From Chloroflexota bacterium (lineage in GTDB: Bacteria; Chloroflexota; UBA11872): a stretch of DNA of 64,000 nucleotides. Within the stretch, counting starts at the first letter, position 1. Each line of letters starts with the position of its first letter. Under the pieces are notes generated by a model. It made no database searches, was not told the DNA's origin, and saw only the letters and a list, made by a program, of their open reading frames with translations. The position numbers and the translations under genes are program-made. Positions 33,221 to 41,377 of this stretch are shown here, piece by piece. Location of the stretch: the NCBI GenBank assembly GCA_022825895.1, contig JAJDVX010000029.1, positions 1 to 64,000 of the forward strand. The letters run 5' to 3'.

Positions 33221-34066
33221 TCACATCGTGTCAAACCCAAACCACCCCGGCACCGCCGCCGCCTGCCGCACCCACGTCTCCATTTGCGCCTCATCCAGTT
33301 CGCCCTCGTGGATGTTGATCCAGCGCGAATCCGGGTCCTTGGCCTCGCCGGGCGGCAGCGGGTCCAGCCGCATCCCATTCGTAAACGTCACTTTCACGTA
33401 GCGCGTGAACACGTGGTAACTCAGGAACCAGCCCATTCCCTCGACCCCATACCACGGAGAGTTCCACCGCACCGCCTTTCGCACGTCTGGCACCGTCCGC
33501 TCGATCAGCGCGTCCAGCCGCCGACCCACGTCGTGCTTCCACTCCGGCATCGCCGCGATATACGCCTGCACCGGCGCGTCCCCGTCCGCCTTCGCGATCT
33601 GCGGGTTCCCGCCCGACAGCAACATCGGCTTGTCGCCCGACCGGGACCGCCGCCGTTCGTACGAATTCTCGATGTTGTATTGCACCGCCTCGCGCAGCAG
33701 CGTCGTCATCGCCTCCCGGTCGATCTGATCCCCTTCGAGAATGTCGATTGCCCGCCACTTCTTCCCGCCCAGCCCTGCGTTGAACACCTTGCCGGGATCC
33801 TTCAGTTGCGCGCCGTTGGTGAACGTGATCTTCACTTTGTTCTTGTGCGCGTTCCCCACCGCAAACGTCCCATCACGCGACCAGCACGGGCTCCCCCGGT
33901 ACTTCCACTCCTCCACTACCTCCGGGTCGACCTCGCGTATCAGCTGCCGGATCTCCGCCAGCCGCTCCCCGCGCCAGTCCCCCAGGTCCGCAATCGCCTT
34001 GTCAATCTGTTCCGAAGCGCTCAACTCGTCCGCTGCCATCTCTCCCGCCTTTTCCCCCGATTCCAA
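33221..34066 (-). CDS. Duplicated DUF1801-domain protein
   Basis: A 281-residue protein made of two DUF1801 (YdhG-like) domains. The first holds VEEWKYRGSPCWSRDGTFAVGNAHKNKVKITFTNGA (split here by function only) and the second VRKAVRWNSPWYGVEGMGWFLSYHVFTRYVKVTFTNG, each with the same charged-aromatic pattern followed by an FTNG strand. Such domains are usually single and of unknown biochemical role. The start is TTG 34066 with AGGA upstream, or ATG 34039 after GGGAGAG. Confidence 0.7.
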   Translation of the reverse strand: MESGEKAGEMAADELSASEQIDKAIADLGDWRGERLAEIRQLIREVDPEVVEEWKYRGSPCWSRDGTFAVGNAHKNKVKITFTNGAQLKDPGKVFNAGLGGKKWRAIDILEGDQIDREAMTTLLREAVQYNIENSYERRRSRSGDKPMLLSGGNPQIAKADGDAPVQAYIAAMPEWKHDVGRRLDALIERTVPDVRKAVRWNSPWYGVEGMGWFLSYHVFTRYVKVTFTNGMRLDPLPPGEAKDPDSRWINIHEGELDEAQMETWVRQAAAVPGWFGFDTM

Positions 34067-34111
34067 CCGTTCCTACTACAGTAAGCCACGCCCGGAAGCG
34101 GAGCACGGCCT

Positions 34112-35641
34112 GTGACCGACTTCAACGACTACCTCATGCAGTCCTACGAGCTCCGCGAACAACTCGTCGCCGACAAGCACCGCCCCCGCTACCACTTCGT
34201 CCCACCCGAAGGCCGCTGGAACGACATCAACGGCGCCGTCTACTGGAACGGCCGCTACCACCTCGGCTACCTGCAGAAGATCCCCAACGCCGGCAGCCCG
34301 ATCGACTTCTCCAGCTGGCAGCACATCAGCAGCCGCGACCTCCTGCACTGGCGCTACCACCGGGCCTCCCTGCGCGAACCCTTCGAGGGCGCCAAAGGCG
34401 ACTACTTCAACAGCGGCGACGTCATGGAAGGCATGCCCGTTCCCACCATCATCACCAACATGCCCCGCCGCGGCATCTGCATCTACCTGTCCCGTGACCC
34501 CAATCTCGACCGCTGGGTCCCCCTGCCCCAGAACCCCGTCATCCCCCTCGATCCCGCCCCCGAAGGCCGGCCAACCAGGTCAAACAGCCGGCTCCCCGAA
34601 TGCGTCATCTTTGACCCGAGCGGCTGGAAGGAAGGCGACACCTACTACGCCCTTATCGGCAACAAGAACCACCGCCCCGGCTACGCAGGCGACTCCACCA
34701 GCCTTTTCAGATCCACCAACCTGGTGGACTGGCAATACCTCGGCCCCTTCTACAAGTCCGACCGCCAATGGACCGACGAGATCGAAGACTGCGCCTGCTC
34801 AAACTTCTTCCCCTTCGGCGACAAGCACATGCTCCTGATGCACACCCACCAGCCGTACGGCCGCGCCCAGTACTACATCGGCCGCTACGAAGACGAGCAG
34901 TTCTACCCTGAAAGCTACGGCCGCCTCAGCCACCTCGGCAGCCTGCTGGCCGGCCCCGAAACGCTCATCGACGACAAGGGCCGCCGCCTCTTCTGGGGCT
35001 GGATCCGCGAAGCCCGCGACTGGTCCGACCACGGCTGGAGCGGCGTCATGTCCCTCCCCTGGCATCTCACCCCCGCCCCCGACAACACCCTCCGCATCGA
35101 CCCCGTCCAGGAACTCCGCAACCTGCGCTACGACGAGCAGCACCACCCCGACGTCAACCTGTCACCCGGCGAAGACCGCGCCCTCCACGGCTTCCAATCC
35201 GACTGCATGGAACTCCAACTCACCATCCACTCCAATCAGCCCACCCACGCCACCCGCTTCGGCCTCAAGCTCTGCTGCTCACCCGGAGGCGAAGAGGAAA
35301 CCGTCCTCACCAACGACACCCGGCGGCAGCAATTCATCCTCGACTTCGACCGCGCCAGCCTCGACCCAAACCTCATCTACGGCCGCAATCCCCGCGACAC
35401 CACCAGTGCCACCCGCCGGCAAGTCGTCCCCTTCCCCCTCCAGCCCAACCAACCCCTCCACATCGACTGCTTCATCGACCGCTCCGTCATCGAACTCTTC
35501 ATCAACTCCCGCATCTGCATCGTCCAACGCATCTACCCCACCCGCCCCGACAGTACCCACCACAGACTCTTCACCCACGACACCCCCATCACCGCCCAGA
35601 ACATCGTCAAATACGAAATGGACGCCACCAACCCCTGGTAA
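34112..35641 (+). CDS. GH32-like glycoside hydrolase with divergent active site
   Basis: A 509-residue protein with the five-bladed propeller plus beta-sandwich pattern of GH32 fructan hydrolases. The nucleophile motif is RWNDINGAVYWNG (Asp38). The middle motif is FDP at 167-169, where GH32 has RDP, and the acid/base region is EDCACSNFFPFGDK (225-238) where the family has ECPDFFPLGDK. So the conserved Arg and the exact Glu position differ, although Glu225 is three residues upstream. The C-terminal half has FIDRSVIELFIN, typical of the sandwich. It could be a related GH-J enzyme with another substrate or an inactive binding protein. No signal peptide is seen. Confidence 0.75.
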   Translation: MTDFNDYLMQSYELREQLVADKHRPRYHFVPPEGRWNDINGAVYWNGRYHLGYLQKIPNAGSPIDFSSWQHISSRDLLHWRYHRASLREPFEGAKGDYFNSGDVMEGMPVPTIITNMPRRGICIYLSRDPNLDRWVPLPQNPVIPLDPAPEGRPTRSNSRLPECVIFDPSGWKEGDTYYALIGNKNHRPGYAGDSTSLFRSTNLVDWQYLGPFYKSDRQWTDEIEDCACSNFFPFGDKHMLLMHTHQPYGRAQYYIGRYEDEQFYPESYGRLSHLGSLLAGPETLIDDKGRRLFWGWIREARDWSDHGWSGVMSLPWHLTPAPDNTLRIDPVQELRNLRYDEQHHPDVNLSPGEDRALHGFQSDCMELQLTIHSNQPTHATRFGLKLCCSPGGEEETVLTNDTRRQQFILDFDRASLDPNLIYGRNPRDTTSATRRQVVPFPLQPNQPLHIDCFIDRSVIELFINSRICIVQRIYPTRPDSTHHRLFTHDTPITAQNIVKYEMDATNPW

Positions 35642-35706
35642 CCGCCGGCCCCGCGTCGCTCTTGTCATTTCGAGGTCCGCCGAGAAATCTCGACTTTCGC
35701 GCGACC

Positions 35707-36159
35707 TCAACCACGGTCCCTCACCGAGCTCATCACGTCGCCAAAGTCCCTCCCGACATCCACCGCCTCGAAAAACAGCAACCGATACCCATCCGGATCC
35801 ATCACCACGATCTCCCGCGTATTCCACGGCTGCGTCACCGGCCCTTCCTCCAGCTCCACCCCAATCCCCACCAGCCGCTCGGCCATCGCATCAACGCTCG
35901 AATCCCCCACCAGGAACGAAAGCGTCACCCCCATCCCCTTCACACCTTCGCCGTCCGACCGCGCATCCGGCACCAACAACACATCCGCATACTTTCGCCA
36001 CCTCAAGTGAGCCAGCACCGGCTCGCCATCCGCGCCTGGCATCACAAACACCGTCCCAAACCCCACCTGCTCCGCATACCACCTCACCGACGCCTCCACA
36101 TCTCGCACCGCCAGCGTCGGAAACATCGGCATCGGATAGATCTCCACGCCCTCCCCCAT
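35707..36159 (-). CDS. VOC-superfamily protein
   Basis: A 150-residue vicinal-oxygen-chelate protein. It has FPTLAVRDVEASVRWYAEQVGFG in the first module and VEAxxxPxxxRExxVxDPDGYRLLF-like residues (WNTREIVVMDPDGYRLLFFE) in the second. It is similar to bleomycin-resistance/glyoxalase-type proteins. The substrate is unknown. The coding strand is extremely G-rich, like several genes in this area. Confidence 0.75.
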   Translation of the reverse strand: MGEGVEIYPMPMFPTLAVRDVEASVRWYAEQVGFGTVFVMPGADGEPVLAHLRWRKYADVLLVPDARSDGEGVKGMGVTLSFLVGDSSVDAMAERLVGIGVELEEGPVTQPWNTREIVVMDPDGYRLLFFEAVDVGRDFGDVMSSVRDRG

Positions 36160-36199
36160 CTATCCGTCCCTTCCAGGCCCGTCACCAATCCCCTGCCTT

Positions 36200-36390
36200 G
36201 AGCCGCCATCCCTCTTCAAGGCCCAATCGCCCCTCTACTACTTGTAACGCCCGGATGTGACCCGGCCCATCCGGATCGTGCGAATTCCCGGTATCTGAGA
36301 AATAAGGCCGCGCCTCGTCCGGCGAAAAATTTAGCCCGTTCGGCCTGACCAGGTCGTCAGCGACAACCATGGTTTCACCGGCTAGAGGTG
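36200..36390 (-). pseudogene. Fragment of an SMP-30/gluconolactonase gene
   Basis: About 60 codons match the middle of the intact lactonase gene at 36959-37948. VVADDLVRPNGLNFSPDEARPYFSDTGNSHDPDGPGHIR aligns with VVAEDLVKPNGLCFSPDESRLYISDTGNSHDPDGPGHIR. The flanks do not match, so this is a truncated duplicate of the gene. The higBA relic lies between the two copies, so the fragment may be left over from a tandem duplication. Confidence 0.65.
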
Positions 36391-36466
36391 GGCGGCCCGC
36401 CGGAGCCATGAGGGCGGTCGCCTCGGGCCGAGGATGACGGTGCGTCGAACTCTGAGTGAAGCCCGG

Positions 36467-36772
36467 CTACAGATCAGTTGTTGCAGACGCCGGCGCGAGC
36501 CGTCTCACCTGGAGTTGGCTCGCCCGCTCCCGCGCCTGCCAGAGGTCATAAGCCGTCTGCAGACTCAGCCACGTCTCCGGCGACGACCCAAACGCCTTCG
36601 ACAACCGAATCGCCATCTCGACCGAAACCGCAGTTTTCTCATTGACGAGTTCGGACAGCGCCTGGCGGCTCACGCCCAAACCCTGGGCGGCCTTGGTTAC
36701 GGAAAGCCCAAGCGGCTCCAGGCACTCACGCTTGACGATTCCGCCCGGATGCGGCGGATCGACCATCGCCAT
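36467..36772 (-). CDS. higA: HigA-like antitoxin (XRE helix-turn-helix)
   Basis: A 101-residue protein of the HigA family. PPHPGGIVKRECLEPLGLSVTKAAQGLGVSR opens the helix-turn-helix, and QALSELVNEKTAVSVEMAIRLSKAFGSSPETWLSLQ follows. It should bind its promoter and neutralise HigB. Its partner toxin upstream at 36792 has lost its N-terminus, so this antitoxin is probably orphaned. Confidence 0.85.
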   Translation of the reverse strand: MAMVDPPHPGGIVKRECLEPLGLSVTKAAQGLGVSRQALSELVNEKTAVSVEMAIRLSKAFGSSPETWLSLQTAYDLWQARERASQLQVRRLAPASATTDL

Positions 36773-36791
36773 CGCTCAATTCCTCTCGGTG

Positions 36792-36955
36792 CTAATGATA
36801 ATCCGTGTAGTCCACATCGGCCGCATGGCCATCCTGGAATCGGAACGTGACGCGCCAGTTTCCCGAAACGGAGACGGCATAGTGCCCGCGAAGCTGTCCT
36901 TGAAGCTGGTGAAATCGAAACCCCGGGAGGTCCATCCTCTTCATCGCCGAAGAGA
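36792..36955 (-). pseudogene. Truncated HigB-like toxin
   Basis: Only the C-terminal ~50 residues of HigB remain: MDLPGFRFHQLQGQLRGHYAVSVSGNWRVTFRF and DVDYTDYH. The normal N-terminal half is missing; upstream of about 36955 the frame runs into the end of the lactonase gene (stop at 36959-36961). The fusion suggests that the lactonase segment was joined to the toxin in a rearrangement. A translated product would be unlikely to have toxin activity. Confidence 0.7.
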
Positions 36956-36958
36956 CCG

Positions 36959-37948
36959 CTAAGGCCTCTGGCTCCCAACCGCCTCCACGTACAACGAATA
37001 CAGCGACTGGCTCCCCGTCATGAACAGCCGATTCCGCTTGGCGCCGCCGAAGCACAAATTTGCGCACGGCTCCGGCAGCACAATCCGGCCGATCAACTCA
37101 CCCTCGGGCGTCAGGCAATGCACTCCGTCCGTTCCCGGACCGGCCCAGCCCACGCTCGACCACAAGTTTCCGTCCCGATCGGTCCGAATCCCATCCGCAA
37201 ACCCGGGCGACATATCGGCAAACACCTCGCCACCCCGCAGCGTCCGCCCTTCGACCACCTCGAAGACTCTGATATGCCCCGGCCCGTCGGGATCGTGCGA
37301 GTTTCCGGTATCCGAGATGTACAGCCGCGACTCGTCCGGCGAAAAACACAGCCCGTTCGGCTTCACCAGGTCCTCGGCCACCACCGTCGCCTCACCGGTT
37401 CCCGGATCCAGCCGGTACACCCGCGTCGGCAGTTCAGCCTCGGCCCGTTCTCCCTCATACGCCATCACGATCCCATAGCCGGGATCCGTAAACCAGACGG
37501 CTCCTTCGGAATCGACGACCACGTCATTGGGCCCGTTCAGCCGTTTCCCGTTGAACCGATCCAGCAAGACCGTCAGGCTCCCGTCGTGCTCCGTCCGCGT
37601 AACCCGCCGCGTCAGGTGCTCGCACGTATTCAGCCGTCCCTGCAGGTCGCGCGTGTTGCCGTTGCTGTAGTTGGAGGGCTGACGAAACAACGTCACCGCA
37701 TCCGTCACCTCGCAGTAGCGCAGCATCCGGTTGTTCGGGATATCGCTGAATACCAGCGACCTGGAATCCCCAAACCACACCGGCCCTTCCGCCCATCGAA
37801 CGCCCGTATACAGGCACTCAACGGCCGCATTTCCCAGCCGGTACGCCCCGAACCGCGGGTCCAAGACCTCCACCGCCGGGTCTGGATACCGAACGATCCC
37901 CTCATCCCACCGACGGCTCAGCTCGTCAGTCCACCCACCGTCACTCAC
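36959..37948 (-). CDS. SMP-30/gluconolactonase/LRE-like protein
   Basis: A 329-residue six-bladed propeller lactonase. Metal ligands seen by motif are Glu in WAEGPVWFGDSRSL, Asn in RLNGPNDVVVD and Asp in LYISDTGNSHD; the blade repeats VWFTDPGYG and RVYRLDPGTGEAT fit the SMP-30 family. It would hydrolyse sugar lactones. A partial copy is at 36200-36390. The ATG start is 37948. The rest of the operon context is toxin-antitoxin genes. Confidence 0.87.
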   Translation of the reverse strand: MSDGGWTDELSRRWDEGIVRYPDPAVEVLDPRFGAYRLGNAAVECLYTGVRWAEGPVWFGDSRSLVFSDIPNNRMLRYCEVTDAVTLFRQPSNYSNGNTRDLQGRLNTCEHLTRRVTRTEHDGSLTVLLDRFNGKRLNGPNDVVVDSEGAVWFTDPGYGIVMAYEGERAEAELPTRVYRLDPGTGEATVVAEDLVKPNGLCFSPDESRLYISDTGNSHDPDGPGHIRVFEVVEGRTLRGGEVFADMSPGFADGIRTDRDGNLWSSVGWAGPGTDGVHCLTPEGELIGRIVLPEPCANLCFGGAKRNRLFMTGSQSLYSLYVEAVGSQRP

Positions 37949-37995
37949 GCTTGCCCATCCTCAATCGGCTGTAGCTTTGGTGCTGCACCGGCGCC

Positions 37996-38418
37996 TCAGA
38001 CCTCCGAGGCTTCCCGAAACGGATTGATCACCCGCAGCCCGTCATAGTCCTGCTGCGAGCTCATATTTTCCGAATACACAGCCTCACACCCCAGTATCCG
38101 CGCCGCCGCCAGGATCGCCCCGTCCCAATAAGAGAGCCCGAAGCGCTGGCAATTGGCAACGGCAGCGCGAAAGAGCTCCAGATTGACTTCCTGGACTGGA
38201 GATTTCAGGAAAGTTCGCAGGAAGGCCAAGGCGTCATCGTGGCTCAACTGGATCGGACGTTCGGGGTGCGTCGCCTGGAAGTAAAACTCTTGAAGAACCT
38301 GAACTGACACCGCCAGGTCGGAACGCTGCAGAATGTTCCTGGCTTGGCGGCGCTTGGTGAACTCCTTTTGTCGCGTGCTCACGGCGTAGAGCAGCACGTT
38401 CGTGTCCACAAAACGCAT
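37996..38418 (-). CDS. PIN-domain toxin (VapC-like)
   Basis: A 140-residue PIN protein: FVDTNVLLYAVS gives the first Asp, ELFRAAVANCQRFGLSYWDGAILAAARILGCEAVYSEN gives the later acidic sites. It follows the antitoxin gene 5 bp downstream, in the usual antitoxin-first order. Probably an RNase toxin. Confidence 0.83.
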   Translation of the reverse strand: MRFVDTNVLLYAVSTRQKEFTKRRQARNILQRSDLAVSVQVLQEFYFQATHPERPIQLSHDDALAFLRTFLKSPVQEVNLELFRAAVANCQRFGLSYWDGAILAAARILGCEAVYSENMSSQQDYDGLRVINPFREASEV

Positions 38419-38423
38419 CGTGC

Positions 38424-38747
38424 TTAGTCCGAGCCCCGGCGTTCCCGCTCCCTCTCAGCTGCCGCTCGCGCGGCATCGCGGTCGTACAGCTCTTCCCGCG
38501 ACATGTTGTCGGACATTCGCAGCCCCACGCCCCGCGCATCGAAGTCCGCGAACAATTCGTCCAGGCGCTTCAAATGGTCTTCGTGCGACTCCTGCCGCCT
38601 TACCGCGGCCTGTTCCGTGAACAACCCGCCCGTCCGGCCACTCAGGTACTCCCGCACCAGTGCCGACACCGACGTATCCAACTCCGCCGCGCGAATCCGC
38701 GCCCGCCGATACGTCGCGTCATCCACCGAAACCGTAATGTTCCGCAT
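38424..38747 (-). CDS. VapB-like antitoxin
   Basis: Starts at ATG 38747 (MRNITVSVDDATYRRARIRA), a ribbon-helix-helix beginning. The rest is strongly charged and Arg-rich (RERERRGSD at the end). A longer frame upstream to 38816 has no similarity. It is the partner of the PIN toxin 5 bp downstream. Confidence 0.78.
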   Translation of the reverse strand: MRNITVSVDDATYRRARIRAAELDTSVSALVREYLSGRTGGLFTEQAAVRRQESHEDHLKRLDELFADFDARGVGLRMSDNMSREELYDRDAARAAAERERERRGSD

Positions 38748-38848
38748 TCCCACAGTTCCACAGAATCCGTGACTCACAGCATACGGAGCCCTGGTGTCGC
38801 GGAGCTGCCTCGCCATCTCCGTCCGCGTCCGTAAGGGCGGCTCGGAAG

Positions 38849-39706
38849 CTACACGTCATCCATCAGGAATCCGCGGAGAGCCCGCGCCGTCGCCCCCGCC
38901 TGCTCGATCCACGGCTCATGCCCCGCTCGCGCGATTGTGAGGTGACGACTGTTCGGAATCAGCCGAGCCACGTGGGCTCGTGCCCATCGCGGCCGCGGAT
39001 CCCCCTCCCCGTCCAAAACAAGCGTGGGCGCCCTGACCTGCGAGACCTTCGCGCCCAGCCCGCCCGTTTCTTCCATCCGATTGTTCTGTGCGTTCAACGC
39101 GGCATTCAGCGAATAGTTGATCGGAAAGCGGTCATACCGTGGAACATCGTCCAGGCGCGTCACGTCATAAAGCTCGGTCCTTTCGAGCAGCGAAGCCTCC
39201 TCTTTCCTGATCCGCTCAAGCTCCTCCCCAGTGGCCGTCAGCTGCTGTTGCCTGAGGAGCCGCAAGCGCTCGCGTTCGGCGGGCGGCAGCTTCGCTTCCC
39301 GGTTCCGGCGGTAGTCCTGGTGCCACGCCGGGTCAATCCCCGTCCCCGACATATACACCAGCCGCGCCGTGCGCTCGGGGTATTGGATGGCATACAAGAG
39401 CGCCAGGTGCGCCCCCCACGAATGACCGATCACCGTCCAGGCCTCGTAACCCCAATGCCCTCGCAGAGCATCCAGATCGTCCACAAACGCCCCCACCTCG
39501 TATGGCCCAACGTCTTCCGACCGGCCGCATCCCCGCTGGTCGTATCGGTGCACCGTCGCCACATCCTCGATCATCGCCGCAACCGGCCCCAGGTAGTCGT
39601 AGATCCCCGGACCCCCATGACAAAGCACAACCGGCGGCCCCGCCCCCTGCGTCGCCGTCCACAACGTCGCCCCATTCGCCGATACATACCGCTCAGAAAT
39701 GGACAT
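38849..39706 (-). CDS. Alpha/beta hydrolase (proline iminopeptidase-like)
   Basis: A 285-residue alpha/beta hydrolase. CHGGPGIYDYLG gives the oxyanion HGGPG motif, GHSWGAHLAL the nucleophile Ser, and GHEPWIEQ near the end the catalytic His. The HGGPG plus GHSWGG-like pattern is typical of proline iminopeptidases (S33) and related epoxide or ester hydrolases. Start ATG 39706 is preferred over 39718. Confidence 0.82.
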   Translation of the reverse strand: MSISERYVSANGATLWTATQGAGPPVVLCHGGPGIYDYLGPVAAMIEDVATVHRYDQRGCGRSEDVGPYEVGAFVDDLDALRGHWGYEAWTVIGHSWGAHLALLYAIQYPERTARLVYMSGTGIDPAWHQDYRRNREAKLPPAERERLRLLRQQQLTATGEELERIRKEEASLLERTELYDVTRLDDVPRYDRFPINYSLNAALNAQNNRMEETGGLGAKVSQVRAPTLVLDGEGDPRPRWARAHVARLIPNSRHLTIARAGHEPWIEQAGATARALRGFLMDDV

Positions 39707-39934
39707 GCCTTGCCTCAAGACTCCCTAGTGCCCTGAATCCGCCAATAACGAACCCGCTGCGTAACCGAATTGATTTGACCCGGTCGCGAGTCGCGAATCC
39801 CCCAAACCCCCTACGCCTAAGCCGCAACGCCCCACCTCCACAATGCCGTGCGCCGCTCTCCGGACCGACCCGTCGGCCCTCGTCTACCTCCAACCCCTTA
39901 TCCACTTCCACTCCTGTCTCACCTCTCTCTCCTC

Positions 39935-40468
39935 TCAGCTCACTCCTTCCCCAATCCCCTCTCCCCTTCCTCCCTCCGCCAGCCGCCGCAGCGAATCCCC
40001 AACCACCCGGAACGTCCGCCACTCCGGCATCATCTCCGCCCCCAGGTCCTCGTAGAAGCGGTGCGCGTCCGTATTCCAGTCCAGGGCCACCCATTCAAAG
40101 CGACCGCAGCCCCGCTCCACCGCAATGGCCGCCACCCGTCGCAGCAACTGCGTGCCCAGCCCGCGGCGTCGATACTCCGGCGACACGTACAGGTCGTGCA
40201 GGTACATGCCCTGCCGCGCCAGGAACGTGGAATACGTGTGGAAGTACACGGCGAACCCTGCCGGCTCCTTACCCGCAAACGCCAGCAAAGCCTCTGCCGC
40301 CGGCGGCTCCCCAAACAGCGACGCATGCAACGACGCCTCCGTCGCCACCACCTCGTGTGTCAGCTTCTCGTACACCGCCAGGTCCCAAATCAACCCCATC
40401 AACTGCGGCACATCCTGCTCAGAGGCTGCCCGAATCGTGAACCCGGAGTCTTCCGGCACAGGTGTCAC
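39935..40468 (-). CDS. GNAT family acetyltransferase
   Basis: A 177-residue acetyltransferase similar to diamine N-acetyltransferase-like GNATs. IRAASEQDVPQLMGLIWDLAVYEK is the N-terminal signature, HDLYVSPEYRRRGLGTQLLRRV the acetyl-CoA loop, and ALDWNTDAHRFYEDLGAE the terminal helix region. A fragment of its N-terminal ~55 codons reappears at 50190-50365. The stop codon lies in a pyrimidine-rich repeat at 39934-39950. Confidence 0.83.
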   Translation of the reverse strand: MTPVPEDSGFTIRAASEQDVPQLMGLIWDLAVYEKLTHEVVATEASLHASLFGEPPAAEALLAFAGKEPAGFAVYFHTYSTFLARQGMYLHDLYVSPEYRRRGLGTQLLRRVAAIAVERGCGRFEWVALDWNTDAHRFYEDLGAEMMPEWRTFRVVGDSLRRLAEGGRGEGIGEGVS

Positions 40469-40703
40469 CGCCCTTGTAGGTCTTTGAAACTCGGCTTCCT
40501 CGCCACTCTACGCTTGGCGGCCTTAGGCGTACGGATTTGCGAGCGTTCCGGTGCCAGGCTCGCGTTTGAGGAGGCGGTCAGGCGACTCCGGAAAGCGCCT
40601 CACGAACTTCCGATCCGCCACGGTTGGAGGCTCGACTATTCAATGACTCTCGTTTTCTAAGACCTGACGCTTCTGGCACGCGCACCTTTCAGCGTCGACT
40701 GGC

Positions 40704-41348
40704 TCAGCTTGTTAGGCCCCTTATGGCAGCTGGCAATTCCCTCAACGTAGCGACCCTGGCAGTTGCTTTGGACAAGTCGTGAGATGCCGTGAACTCGTTG
40801 GCAACCACGATGCAGTCAATGCCCGCCGCTACCGCCGACTCCAACCCTCGCGCCGAGTCTTCAACAACCACCGTCTCAGCGGCGGAAGCGCCAAATCGTT
40901 CGAGCCCTGTCAGATAGGGTTCGGGATGCGGTTTAGCTCGCTCGTAGTCCTCCCTGTCCAAATGGAATTCCATATAGTCCAGGATAGACCGCTCTTTGTG
41001 TATGAGGTCGAAGTCAGCACGTTTGGATGTAGTGACGATAGCCATCCGATACGTATCCGAGAGTTCAGCCAGCGTTTGCAAGACGCCCTCAATCTCGATG
41101 TCTTCTGTTCTAAGGTACTCCTGGTAGTAAGCATTGCGGACCTCACGCTGCCTGCTGATGGTCTGTTCATCAACACCTGCCGCTATGGCTTGGGCCCAGG
41201 TGGCCATTCCCTGGGTCATGTCTCGCAGGTATTGGTCATGATCCAGCGTAAACCCAATGTCGGCCAGGGCGCGCGCTCCGGCCTTGTAAAACCAGAATTC
41301 GGTATCCACCAGGACCCCATCATGGTCAAAGAGGATGTACTTCTTCAC
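40704..41348 (-). CDS. HAD-superfamily phosphatase/phosphoglucomutase-like hydrolase
   Basis: A 214-residue HAD protein. The nucleophile motif is LFDHDGVLVDTE (Asp), motif II IVTTSKR, and motif IV VVEDSARGLESAVAAG with the Lys (KPHPEPYL) before it. It resembles beta-phosphoglucomutase or 2-phosphoglycolate phosphatase-like enzymes, substrate unknown. The start is GTG 41348. It follows the PurC-fusion gene by 29 bp on the same strand, so the two are likely co-transcribed. Confidence 0.83.
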   Translation of the reverse strand: MKKYILFDHDGVLVDTEFWFYKAGARALADIGFTLDHDQYLRDMTQGMATWAQAIAAGVDEQTISRQREVRNAYYQEYLRTEDIEIEGVLQTLAELSDTYRMAIVTTSKRADFDLIHKERSILDYMEFHLDREDYERAKPHPEPYLTGLERFGASAAETVVVEDSARGLESAVAAGIDCIVVANEFTASHDLSKATARVATLRELPAAIRGLTS

Positions 41349-41377
41349 CGTAGGTACCTATAGTCCTCCGTACACCG

